Part shown: positions 16,209 through 23,820 of the stretch, piece after piece
How the letters are laid out: each line of letters starts with the position of its first letter
Position numbering within the stretch: the stretch's first letter is position 1
NCBI RefSeq assembly: GCF_029960665.1
Contig: NZ_JASBRB010000004.1
Location: forward strand, 62,001 to 126,000
DNA: 64,000 bases
Direction of reading: 5' to 3'
From: Pseudarthrobacter sp. AL07
GTDB taxonomy: Bacteria > Actinomycetota > Actinomycetes > Actinomycetales > Micrococcaceae
Notes under the pieces: generated by a model
Told to the model about the DNA's origin: nothing
The model's input: the letters and a program-made list of their open reading frames with translations, nothing else
The model's database searches: none
Translations under genes and position numbers: made by a program

Positions 16209-16844
16209 ATGAGCATTGCCGTCGTCCGCAAGCCACTACGCGCAGACGCTGCCCGGAACGTGGACAAGATCATCCTGGCCGCGCGCCGGTGCTTCCGGGA
16301 GCATGGCCCCGAGGTTCCACTCCAGACCATTGCGTTGACGGCGGGCGTTGGCCCGGCCACCCTGTTCCGGAACTTCGCCGACAAGGAGGAGCTGGTCCTG
16401 GCCGCCCTCAACCGGCAGCTCCGCGAGACCGTGGACCCCGTCATGGCAGGCGCGTTGGCTGACATCGACGCAACCGCGGGGCTGCTGCGCGTCCTCGAAG
16501 CCCTTATGGCCGCGGCCAGCGCTGATGCCAACCTGCTGGGCGCCGTTGCGGGCCGCCGCGAACTCCTCACCGGCATCACCGGCTCACTGATGGACTCCAT
16601 GAGCGTCCTGCTGGACCGCGGCCAAGGTCAAGGCACCCTGCGTTCCGATATTTCCATGACTGACATGTTCCGCCTGCTCGCTATGCTGATCGGCGTTGTG
16701 GACACCATGGAACCGGGTTCCGATGCCTGGCGCCGCCCCTTGGCACTGATCGAGGATGCCATCCGCACTGAACGGCCCCACCGCCCGTTGCCCGCGCACG
16801 TACCGCTGCCCGCTCCGCAGTTGCAGGGTCCACAGTTCACCTGA
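16209..16844 (+). CDS. TetR family transcriptional regulator
   Basis: 211 residues. The N-terminal helix-turn-helix is typical: NVDKIILAARRCFREHGPEV, LQTIALTAGVGPATLFRNFADKEELVLAAL. The C-terminal ligand domain is helical and ends with a Pro-rich tail (HRPLPAHVPLPAPQL). It is divergent from the thiamine-binding gene with a 120-base gap; no palindrome was identified there. Target and ligand unknown. Confidence 0.88.
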   Translation: MSIAVVRKPLRADAARNVDKIILAARRCFREHGPEVPLQTIALTAGVGPATLFRNFADKEELVLAALNRQLRETVDPVMAGALADIDATAGLLRVLEALMAAASADANLLGAVAGRRELLTGITGSLMDSMSVLLDRGQGQGTLRSDISMTDMFRLLAMLIGVVDTMEPGSDAWRRPLALIEDAIRTERPHRPLPAHVPLPAPQLQGPQFT

Positions 16845-16973
16845 CACCCCACGCCTGACCAACCGCCGGTCCGGGTAAGCACTGCCTGCACCGAGCCACC
16901 GCGGCCCCACGTAACGACCCCCATTGTTGGTGCCCCAAGGTTGGATTAGACTCGGGTAGGGTTAAGCAGCCAG

Positions 16974-16991
16974 CCTCTGAATCTTCAGAGG
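16974..16991 (+). promoter_or_regulatory. Hairpin covering the ribosome site of a leader ORF
   Basis: CCTCTGA-ATCT-TCAGAGG forms a 7-base-pair stem with a 4-base loop. The right arm includes AGAGG of the AGAGGGAG ribosome site for GTG 17000. Folding would therefore hide the leader ORF ribosome site. Confidence 0.45.
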
Positions 16992-16999
16992 GAGCAATA

Positions 17000-17047
17000 G
17001 TGAAACAAACGCGGCGCAACCAATCCAATGCCATCGTCCGCCGATGA
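17000..17047 (+). CDS. Possible 15-codon leader peptide
   Basis: GTG 17000 is preceded by AGAGGGAG at good spacing and reads MKQTRRNQSNAIVRR, then TGA. The TGA overlaps the ATG of the next gene (ATGA at 17044). The peptide is strongly basic. The layout suggests that translation of the leader feeds ribosomes to the next start, which lacks its own ribosome site. It could also be chance. Confidence 0.35.
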   Translation: MKQTRRNQSNAIVRR

Positions 17048-17262
17048 ACCAAGCCGACCTGTCCCGGCTCATCCACGACCCTCTAGGCCCGGAGAAGATC
17101 CTTCCTTCGTTGGCTGCTGAAGACCTGGCCAATCTGCTGGACACCCTCTTCCAAAACCTCGACACTCCCACCCCGGTGTTCGGTGCGCAGGTTTGGTACG
17201 AGCTGGGAGTTGAAGAAAGCGCCCGCCGGACCGGGTCGCCAGAGGATGAACAAACGGCCTGA
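17044..17262 (+). CDS. Small uncharacterised protein (72 aa)
   Basis: ATG 17044 opens MNQADLSRLIHDPLGPEKIL, then LAAEDLANLLDTLFQNLDTPTPVFGAQVWYELGVEESARR. It is acidic, mostly helical, soluble, with no recognised domain. There is no independent ribosome site; initiation may depend on the overlapping leader ORF. Convergent with the next gene, whose stop is 5 bases beyond. Composition and the amphipathic helices favour a real protein. Confidence 0.5.
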   Translation: MNQADLSRLIHDPLGPEKILPSLAAEDLANLLDTLFQNLDTPTPVFGAQVWYELGVEESARRTGSPEDEQTA

Positions 17263-17267
17263 CCGGC

Positions 17268-17576
17268 CTACGACTGGGGTTCTTCAGTCGGGGTTTCCTG
17301 GCGCCCGGCGCTGTCTTTCCCCTCCGCCGCGGTGTGTTCCTTGCCATGCTTGTGCGGCGCATGATCATAGTCATGGGGCACATGCTCCTTGGCCTCCACC
17401 AGGTGCTGCTGCAGCTTCTCCTCTGCGTCGCGACGGCGCCGGGAAGTATCCCGCAGTTCCCGCGTCGATTCGGAGACGCTGGTGTCGTACACCGGACGCG
17501 GCTTCGGGTCCGAACCTTTGGGGTTATCGGTTCCGCTGCCTGGATCGGGTGCGTTGGGATCGGGCTCATCATTCAT
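17268..17576 (-). CDS. Small hydrophilic uncharacterised protein (102 aa)
   Basis: Starts at ATG 17576 with AAAGGAG about 9 bases upstream. The sequence is highly charged and Pro/Asp/Gly-rich at both ends, with a helical centre (SESTRELRDTSRRRRDAEEK, LQQHLVEAKEHVPHDYDHAPHKHGKEH) carrying many histidines. It looks intrinsically disordered, with no membrane segment and no recognised family. The histidine cluster could bind metal; that is speculation. Confidence 0.55.
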   Translation of the reverse strand: MNDEPDPNAPDPGSGTDNPKGSDPKPRPVYDTSVSESTRELRDTSRRRRDAEEKLQQHLVEAKEHVPHDYDHAPHKHGKEHTAAEGKDSAGRQETPTEEPQS

Positions 17577-17602
17577 CTAAGGGGCTCCTTTAGGCGTTGC
17601 CT

Positions 17603-17863
17603 TCAGCCGTCCGGTTCCGTTTCCCGGATTCGGAGTTCGGCCCGAACCGCCGCGTGCAGGGCGGCCATATCCGCTCCCCGGCCGAGGTCCAGGGCCCGTC
17701 GTATGCGCTCGGAAAGTAGATCCAGGTCCTCGGGCGGAAGGTCGGCCAGGGACCGGAACCGGGTAAAGAAGCGCTTGACCGGCAGCCCTGCTCGCCAACC
17801 ATCAAGTGCTGGACGGTGAGTCTTTCCGGGTTTTGCACCGGCTGGGTGCAGTCTTATCTCCAT
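17603..17863 (-). CDS. Small uncharacterised protein (86 aa)
   Basis: ATG 17863 opens MEIRLHPAGAKPGKTHRPAL, followed by LPVKRFFTRFRSLADLPPEDLDLLSERIRRALDLGRGADM and a final helix (AALHAAVRAELRIRETE). It is basic then helical, soluble. The ribosome site is weak. It lies 26 bases before the 102-residue gene on the same strand, so they may be cotranscribed. Function unknown. Confidence 0.45.
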   Translation of the reverse strand: MEIRLHPAGAKPGKTHRPALDGWRAGLPVKRFFTRFRSLADLPPEDLDLLSERIRRALDLGRGADMAALHAAVRAELRIRETEPDG

Positions 17864-17973
17864 GGTCAGCGCTCTCAGGAGAGTGCACGGCCAACTGCAT
17901 AGCCAGGCCCATGCTACAACGCATGTGAACCGCACCACCAGTAGTTTGATGCCGGTTTTCGCAAGATGGACAG

Positions 17974-18285
17974 TCAGTTCCAACCGATCAGCCGCAGCAG
18001 GGCTGCAGCACCGGCACCCACCACAACCACCACGAGGAAGGGCGCCCGAAAGGCCAGTGCGACGGCCGCGGCGGCGAGGGCTCCCAGCCGCGCGTCGGCG
18101 GCCAGCGTCTGGCCGGACGCCACAGTGTTGACGATGGTCAGCGATGCCAGCAATCCGATGGTCATGGTGCCGGCAATACGCGACGTCCGGGGGTCCTTCA
18201 GCAGCTTCGCCGGGACGAAATAGCCCACCAGCTTCCACGCATAGGCAAGGACGCACGCCAGCAGCAACCAGATCCAGAGATTCAT
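17974..18285 (-). CDS. azlD: Branched-chain amino-acid exporter small subunit, AzlD
   Basis: 103 residues with about three to four membrane helices; opens MNLWIWLLLACVLAYAWKLV, then TSRIAGTMTIGLLASLTIVNTVASG and DARLGALAAAAVALAFRAPFLVVVVVGAGAAALL (in fragments). This is the AzlD pattern. With AzlC it exports branched-chain amino acids or analogues across the inner membrane. It overlaps azlC by 4 bases (ATGA). Confidence 0.9.
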   Translation of the reverse strand: MNLWIWLLLACVLAYAWKLVGYFVPAKLLKDPRTSRIAGTMTIGLLASLTIVNTVASGQTLAADARLGALAAAAVALAFRAPFLVVVVVGAGAAALLRLIGWN

Positions 18286-19097
18286 GTGCCCGCCTGCCCC
18301 GTCTGGCCGTGGCCGTCCCCTTGCTTGTCGAGATGCGCGTCCACTTGATTGTCCCGGCGCGTGTTGTTGCTCCGGTCCCGGCGCCCGTGGTGCGGATGGT
18401 AGGGATCCACGTCCGGTTCCAGGCCTTCATCACTGCGTCCGTGGCTGAACCAGCCGATCAGCGCAGCCACGACGGCGGCAATCAGGATGGGCACGCCCGC
18501 GGGAACGAACGGCACGGCCACCACCGTGGCCAGGGCGCACACCACGGCAATCGCCGCCGGTTCCCGGCCCTTGAGCCTCGGCCACAGCAGAGCCAGGAAT
18601 GCGGCCACCGCGGCACCGTCCAGGCCCCACTGCCCGGGATCGCCCAACCCGCTGCCGGCGAGGGCACCCACGGCGGTGAACAGGTTCCAGAGAATGTAGA
18701 TGCCAATGCCGGCCGTCCAGAAACCCCGGCGTTGCTCATCAGGATCAGTCTGCCCGCTGCTGGTGGCGGTCGACTCGTCGATGGTGACCTGCGCCGCGAC
18801 ATAGCGCCGCCAGCCGGTCGGATGCAGGAGCGCGTTGAGCTGCATGCCGTAGATGCCGTTCCGCATGCCCAACAGCGTGGCCGCGCTCATGGCGGCAATA
18901 CCGGATCCTCCGCCCGCCACCACACCGATGAACGCGAACTGGGAGCCGCCGCTGAAGAGCAGCAGGCTGAGGGCCATGGTTTGCCAGAAATCCAGTCCGG
19001 AGGTGACGGACAGCGCGCCGAAGGAAATCCCGTAAAGCCCCGTTGCAATGCTGATCGAGATTCCCACCCGCACGGCGGGCGAGGCGAGCAGCTTCAC
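18282..19097 (-). CDS. azlC: Branched-chain amino-acid exporter large subunit, AzlC
   Basis: About 271 residues. Five or so helices with AzlC marks: GLYGISFGALSVTSGLDFWQTMALSLLLFSGGSQFAFIGV (in fragments), LGMRNGIYGMQLNALL, VTIDESTATS. A His/Asp/Arg-rich tail follows (EPDVDPYHPHHGRRDRSN). GTG 19097 overlaps the preceding stop by 4 bases (GTGA) and the stop overlaps azlD, so doxX-like, azlC and azlD are translationally coupled. The frame is open to 19349, but upstream residues are not AzlC-like. Confidence 0.9.
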   Translation of the reverse strand: MKLLASPAVRVGISISIATGLYGISFGALSVTSGLDFWQTMALSLLLFSGGSQFAFIGVVAGGGSGIAAMSAATLLGMRNGIYGMQLNALLHPTGWRRYVAAQVTIDESTATSSGQTDPDEQRRGFWTAGIGIYILWNLFTAVGALAGSGLGDPGQWGLDGAAVAAFLALLWPRLKGREPAAIAVVCALATVVAVPFVPAGVPILIAAVVAALIGWFSHGRSDEGLEPDVDPYHPHHGRRDRSNNTRRDNQVDAHLDKQGDGHGQTGQAGT

Positions 19098-19582
19098 AGC
19101 CGTCGTCCCGGTTTCCGCAGGCTCCAGGCCCACAGGATCAGCGGCAGCTGAAGCGGCAGCCTGACAGTATGCACGTTGCGCTGCGCCGGCGAACCGGCAG
19201 GGCCATACGCGCGTCGAAGGGCGTCCACGTGCCCGGCCAGGAAGACCGTGAACAGTGCAGTCACGGCGGTTGCGGTTGCGCGGCGTGTGCCGGGTATCAA
19301 AAGTCCGACGGCGGCACCCGCCTCCAGCAGTCCGCTCACCGCAATCCATTCCTCCCGTGACATCACCGCCAGGGGCCGCCTAACGCCGTCAGGTGCTGGT
19401 ATTTCGCGCCCCTCCGGCGACTGGCCGCCGGCAATTGGCGCCTCGCGGCAAAGGTAGTCAGGGACCACCTGTTCGAAGAACCGCGGCTCGCGGAAGTGCT
19501 TCATGGCGCTGGCCATCAGCAGCGCGCTCATGGCAGCCGCGGAGACTGTTTGGGTGGCCCGGGCGGACCAGCGAAAAGGCAT
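19094..19582 (-). CDS. DoxX-like membrane protein
   Basis: About 162 residues with four hydrophobic segments. HFREPRFFEQVVPDYL and the GLLEAGAAVGLLIPGTRRATATAVTALFTVFLAGHVDALRRAYG stretch (in fragments) match DoxX-like proteins, small inner-membrane proteins of poorly defined role. A 35-residue polar insert (about 45-75, PIAGGQSPEGREIPAPDGVR) separates helix 1 from the rest. ATG 19582 is preferred to TTG 19594. Coupled to azlC by a GTGA overlap, which is unusual for AzlCD. Confidence 0.65.
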   Translation of the reverse strand: MPFRWSARATQTVSAAAMSALLMASAMKHFREPRFFEQVVPDYLCREAPIAGGQSPEGREIPAPDGVRRPLAVMSREEWIAVSGLLEAGAAVGLLIPGTRRATATAVTALFTVFLAGHVDALRRAYGPAGSPAQRNVHTVRLPLQLPLILWAWSLRKPGRRL

Positions 19583-19656
19583 GGGTCCACTCAATCACAG
19601 CGCCGCCCCGGCGGCTAAACAGCAGCGACCTAAACAACACGGCAGACAGCACCGGC

Positions 19657-20565
19657 TCAGGAGGGCAGCTGGACCTGTTGCCCGCTCGGCTGGAGCTGCG
19701 CCAGCACACTGCCAGGTTTGTTCGTGGTGATTTCGTGGATCCCCAGCCCCTGGCAGAGCGCCACGTCCCGCTCGGAATCCACGGTCCACACGCGGAAGCG
19801 GCGGCCGGATTCCAGCCAGCGCTGCACCGTCCGTGCGTGCTCGCGGACGTACATGATGCCCGGCCCCGCGAGTCCCACCTCGCAGTCATCCAGGATGCGT
19901 TCGCCTTCCAACTGCGCCGCCTTCATCAAATTGGCGATCGCGCCGCCAGCCAAGGGGCCCAGGCTCAGGTCGTCGCGGAGTTCGTCGACGTCGATGTCGT
20001 CCACCAACTGGCAGATGAATTCGGCCGGCACGCTCCGGAGCAGATGCTTCACCGAATCGGGGCTGAAGCTCATGAAGGTCACCCGGACGTTGTCCAGCAT
20101 CGAAGTTCCGGCATCCCAGCCTTCGCGCCGGAGCACGCCCAGCACACGGTCTTCCAGTTTCAGCTGGTAGGGACTGGGGTGCTTGAACTCGATGGCCAGT
20201 CCAATGGGCCGGCCAACGCCGCGCAGGATGTTTAGGAGTTCCGGCAGGGTAAGAAACTGCTCAGACCGGGCACCGTATTCGTCCGGGATCCGAGCGCCCT
20301 TCCACGACGAAAAGTCCAGCAGCCGCAACTCCGCCAGCGTTCGGTCCGCGACCGGCCCGGTCCCGTCCGAGGTCCGGTCCAGGTTGGCGTCATGCAGCAG
20401 TACGGCGTGCTGGTCCCGGGTGAGGTGGACGTCGCACTCAACCCCGTCAGCGCCGTCGGCTATCGCCCGCAGGTATGCGGCGCGCGTGTGCTCGGCAAAT
20501 GCCGCGCTGGCGCCCCGGTGAGCGAAAACCAGTGGCCTTTCCGGCACAGACTCCTCGAATGTCAT
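19657..20565 (-). CDS. Glycerophosphodiester phosphodiesterase
   Basis: 302 residues, TIM barrel. PLVFAHRGASAAFAEHTRAAYLRAIADGADGVECDVHLTRD (in fragments) carries the catalytic HRG, ExxD and metal ligands, and VLLHDANLDRTSDGTG the second catalytic histidine. The enzyme splits glycerophosphodiesters into glycerol 3-phosphate and an alcohol. No signal peptide is seen, so it should be cytosolic. It ends with VWTVDSERDVALCQGLGIHEITTNKP, also typical. Divergent from the DUF445 gene by 50 bases. Confidence 0.92.
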   Translation of the reverse strand: MTFEESVPERPLVFAHRGASAAFAEHTRAAYLRAIADGADGVECDVHLTRDQHAVLLHDANLDRTSDGTGPVADRTLAELRLLDFSSWKGARIPDEYGARSEQFLTLPELLNILRGVGRPIGLAIEFKHPSPYQLKLEDRVLGVLRREGWDAGTSMLDNVRVTFMSFSPDSVKHLLRSVPAEFICQLVDDIDVDELRDDLSLGPLAGGAIANLMKAAQLEGERILDDCEVGLAGPGIMYVREHARTVQRWLESGRRFRVWTVDSERDVALCQGLGIHEITTNKPGSVLAQLQPSGQQVQLPS

Positions 20566-20615
20566 GAGGACACGCTAGCGGACGAAGCCCGGCGGCGCGG
20601 GACTAGGCTGGGCAC

Positions 20616-21965
20616 ATGCAGGTGAACTCTGAGCCAACTACCCGCCAGCCCCCGCCCGGGCCCGCAGATCCCGCGCCGCGGTCCCCCAAGGCGAGTGCCG
20701 CCGTCGCCGGTCATCAGCTCAGCGCCGGGGACGCCGAAAAGGCGGCAGCGCTGCGGAAAATGAAGCTTCTGGCGCTGGGACTCCTCATTGCCATGGCGGT
20801 CATTTTTGTCTTCGCGTTCGCGCTGCAGAAGGAGTATCCGTGGCTGCAGTACGTCCGCGCCGCGGCTGAGGGCGGCATGGTGGGCGCGCTGGCCGACTGG
20901 TTCGCCGTCACCGCGCTCTTCAAGTACCCCATGGGCATCAAGATCCCGCACACCGCCATTATCCCGCGCCGCAAGGACCAGATCGGGGCGTCGCTCGGCG
21001 AATTTGTGGAGACCAACTTTCTGTCGGAACAGGTGGTCCAGGACAAGCTGGCCAGCGTAAACGTCGCCGGGAAGGCCGGGCAATGGCTCGCCGGGCCGGG
21101 TGGCGCCGAGCGGGTGGCGAAGGAGGGTGCCGCCGTCATCCGCGGTGCGTTCAAGGTGTTGAACGACGACGACGTCCAGGCGGTCATCGAGGGAATGGTG
21201 CGTATGCACCTGCTGACTCCGCCGTGGGGACCGCCCGTAGGCAGGATGGCGGAACGGATTTTCGCCGACGGGCACCATCACAAGCTGGTGGACCTGCTGG
21301 TGGACCGTGCCGCGGACTGGGTGGATGACAACCACGAAACCGTCAGCCGGCTGGTCTCGGACCGCTCCCCCACCTGGGTCCCGCAGTTTGTGGACGGGCT
21401 CGTGGGCGACAAGGTTTACGTGGAGATCCTCAAGTTCGCGCGCGCCGTGCAATCCGATCCGAACCACCAGGTGCGGCGGCAGATCGACAAGTACCTGAAC
21501 GACCTCGCGCAGGATCTTCAGCACGATCCCGTCATGATCGACCGGGCCGAGGACATCAAGGCACAGGTTCTGGGAGACCCCGAGGTCCGCGAACTGGCCT
21601 CCCGCACCTGGGGAACCGTGAAGAGCGCCCTGCTGTCTGCGGTGGACGATCCGGACAGCGAGCTGACGGTGCGGTTCAAGTCGGCGGTGCGCGATTTCGG
21701 CTCACGCCTGGTGAACGACGCGGAACTGGCCGGCAAGGTCAACGCCTGGATCGGCGATGCCGCCGGCTACCTGGTGCGGACCTACCGCTCCGACATCGCA
21801 GGCGTGATCACCGATACCGTGGCCCGCTGGGATGCCGAGGAAACGTCGCAGAAAATCGAACTCCAGGTGGGCAAGGACCTGCAGTTCATCCGGATCAACG
21901 GCACCGTGGTGGGCTCACTGGCCGGGCTGGTCATCTTCAGCGCGGCGCACCTGGTCTTCGGCTGA
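20616..21965 (+). CDS. DUF445 membrane protein
   Basis: 449 residues. A transmembrane helix near 50-70 (LALGLLIAMAVIFVFAFALQ), then the DUF445 signature ADWFAVTALFKYPMGIKIPHTAIIPRRKDQIG (in fragments), a long helical/coil region, and a C-terminal anchor (GTVVGSLAGLVIFSAAHLVFG). The body between the two anchors is helical and hydrophilic. The family is widespread in actinobacteria and firmicutes (YheB-like) and its role is not established. The gene end is followed by a long palindrome. Confidence 0.9.
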   Translation: MQVNSEPTTRQPPPGPADPAPRSPKASAAVAGHQLSAGDAEKAAALRKMKLLALGLLIAMAVIFVFAFALQKEYPWLQYVRAAAEGGMVGALADWFAVTALFKYPMGIKIPHTAIIPRRKDQIGASLGEFVETNFLSEQVVQDKLASVNVAGKAGQWLAGPGGAERVAKEGAAVIRGAFKVLNDDDVQAVIEGMVRMHLLTPPWGPPVGRMAERIFADGHHHKLVDLLVDRAADWVDDNHETVSRLVSDRSPTWVPQFVDGLVGDKVYVEILKFARAVQSDPNHQVRRQIDKYLNDLAQDLQHDPVMIDRAEDIKAQVLGDPEVRELASRTWGTVKSALLSAVDDPDSELTVRFKSAVRDFGSRLVNDAELAGKVNAWIGDAAGYLVRTYRSDIAGVITDTVARWDAEETSQKIELQVGKDLQFIRINGTVVGSLAGLVIFSAAHLVFG

Positions 21966-21981
21966 CCAGGCCCTTCCAAAC

Positions 21982-22044
21982 CAACGCGGGGTCACTTACG
22001 GCCCATGTTGGCGCGCGGCATGGGCCGTAAGTGACCCCGCGTTG
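21982..22044. repeat. Palindromic repeat, family C, between convergent genes
   Basis: Perfect 26-base arms (21982-22007 and 22019-22044) around an 11-base loop. Core GGGGTCACTTACGGCCCATG. It sits between the stops of DUF445 (21965) and pxpA (22056). Part of the core, TCACTTA, recurs in the repeats at 49047-49140. Probably a two-way terminator and a dispersed repeat. Confidence 0.8.
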
Positions 22045-22055
22045 CAGTGGGCTGA

Positions 22056-22805
22056 CTACGCGAAGGACTCCAGCTCTACGCCGGCCGCTTCGAGCCCGGC
22101 CCGAACACCGGCGGCCATCTCCACGGCCCCGGGGGTGTCGCCGTGGATGCACAGGGAGTCGGGCCTGACCTGAACCACCGTTCCGTCCACGGCCACAACT
22201 TCGCCCTTCGTCGCGAGCCGCACGGCCCGCTCAACGATCGAACCGACGTCGTGCAGGACCGCACCCGGCTGGGAGCGCGGCACCAAGGTCCCATCCGCCT
22301 GGTAGGCGCGGTCCACGAAGGCCTCAATAAACACCGGGTGGCCGGCTTCCTTGGCCTGGATCAGCAGTTGCGAGCCCGGCAGGCCGAGGATCGGCAGCCC
22401 GGGGTCGTAGGCCTGGATGGCGGCGACCACGGCAGAGGCCTGCTCGGCGTCGTGAACCAAGCGGTTGTACAGGGCGCCATGCGGCTTGACGTAGTCAACG
22501 GAGGCACCGACGGCGTGCGCCACGCCGTCGAGCGCGCCCAGCTGATAGAGCACGTCGCCGAAGAGCTCATCGAAGGACATGTCCAGGGACCGGCGGCCGA
22601 ACCCGGCCAGGTCCCGATACCCCACGTGCGCACCGACGGTCACATCAAGTTCGAAAGCGGCACGGCAGCTGTCCAGCATGGTGATGGGGTCACCGGCGTG
22701 GAAACCACAGGCCACGTTCGCGCTGGTCACCAGCCCGAACATGGCGGCGTCGTCCCCCATGTTCCACGAGCCGAACGATTCGCCGAGATCAGCGTTAAGA
22801 TCCAA
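22056..22805 (-). CDS. pxpA: 5-oxoprolinase subunit A (LamB/YcsF family)
   Basis: 249 residues. LDLNADLGESFGSWNMGDDAAM, VTSANVACGFHAGDP, and YVKPHGALYNRL are family signatures; PxpA works with PxpB and PxpC to hydrolyse 5-oxoproline to glutamate with ATP. PxpB/C are not in this window. The start is TTG 22805: GGAGGG lies about 9 bases upstream and homologues begin at this DLNADLGE. The start lies inside the end of the preceding gene (overlap 11 bases). Confidence 0.9.
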   Translation of the reverse strand: MDLNADLGESFGSWNMGDDAAMFGLVTSANVACGFHAGDPITMLDSCRAAFELDVTVGAHVGYRDLAGFGRRSLDMSFDELFGDVLYQLGALDGVAHAVGASVDYVKPHGALYNRLVHDAEQASAVVAAIQAYDPGLPILGLPGSQLLIQAKEAGHPVFIEAFVDRAYQADGTLVPRSQPGAVLHDVGSIVERAVRLATKGEVVAVDGTVVQVRPDSLCIHGDTPGAVEMAAGVRAGLEAAGVELESFA

Positions 22806-23598
22806 GGTTGTTGCCCTCCAGAGTATGTATTTCCGGTTCCGCCGCCACGGCCTTGAGCTCCCCCGGGATGGTGTCCGGCATGGGGCCAAAGGCTTCCTTG
22901 GCGTTCGCCACCACGGCGCGGCCCATTATGAGGTTACCGGCACCGCCCACCACCGCACCGATGCCGAACGGAAGCGCCCGGCCAAGCAGCGCAGTGCCCT
23001 GGCGTTTGAGCAGGTTCTTGAGGAAGGCCTTCTGGATCTTGTTCCGAATGGCACCGAAGCCCGATGGCATGGACTTGGTCAGGACGTTGCCCCACGCCTG
23101 CGTCTGGCTGGCTCCCTTGCCCATGGCCTGGCCGCTCAACGTTCCCAGCAGTGCCGTGCCTTCTTCGCCCAGCATGATGGCCATGACCATGGTGCTGGCC
23201 TTTTCCGGGTTGGTCAGCCGGATGCCATGGAGTTCGGCCAGCGACGTGGCATAGAGGGCTGTGGCTTCCAGGAAGCCCACGGTAGCCGCAGCGGACAGGC
23301 CCAGGGAAGCCACAGTTCCGACGCCCGGCACAACGGCAGTTGCGCCAACGATTGCACCGCCGCCGGCCACCGCCCGAAGGTAGTCGCGTTCGAGGATCTC
23401 CGCGAGCTTGGCGGCACTGGCGCGCGGGTGTTTTCGTTGCAGCCGCCGGACGTAGGCGAGCACCAGCGGCCGCTGGATTTCAACTGCCCGGAGGAGCACG
23501 TTGTGGACGCCGGGTTTCGGTTTGCCGTCGGAGTCGAACACCGCGTTGTGGGCGGTCTCCTGTGCGATGCGTACTGCGGGATTTCTGCGCCTGGCCAT
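22795..23598 (-). CDS. Uncharacterised protein with glycine-rich hydrophobic segments (267 aa)
   Basis: ATG 23598 has GAGGTG close upstream; the frame is open to 23802 but the extra residues look non-coding. The N-terminus is basic (MARRRNPAVRIAQETAHNAV). Two glycine-rich hydrophobic stretches follow, GGGAIVGATAVVPGVGTVAS (about 85-105) and FGIGAVVGGAGNLIMGRAVV (near 225), with helical regions between. It could associate with membranes. I do not recognise the family. It overlaps pxpA by 11 bases, but no functional link is known. Confidence 0.6.
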   Translation of the reverse strand: MARRRNPAVRIAQETAHNAVFDSDGKPKPGVHNVLLRAVEIQRPLVLAYVRRLQRKHPRASAAKLAEILERDYLRAVAGGGAIVGATAVVPGVGTVASLGLSAAATVGFLEATALYATSLAELHGIRLTNPEKASTMVMAIMLGEEGTALLGTLSGQAMGKGASQTQAWGNVLTKSMPSGFGAIRNKIQKAFLKNLLKRQGTALLGRALPFGIGAVVGGAGNLIMGRAVVANAKEAFGPMPDTIPGELKAVAAEPEIHTLEGNNLGS

Positions 23599-23820
23599 GG
23601 TCACCTCTGCTTGTGTACTGCTTGTGTCCGCCGGCAGTTTTGGCTGCGGCCCTGCCTTAACACTAAGGGTGCTTAAGACTAATGCGGTTCCGGTCCCGGC
23701 CGATCCTAGATGCTGTGGACCCTGCTGTGGGCCTGCGTTTCCGTGCAAGCCAGCAGACGTGGAACGCACGACGGCGGCGGGAGACTGACGCTTCAGCCTC
23801 ACCTAAGGCGCGCAGTCACT

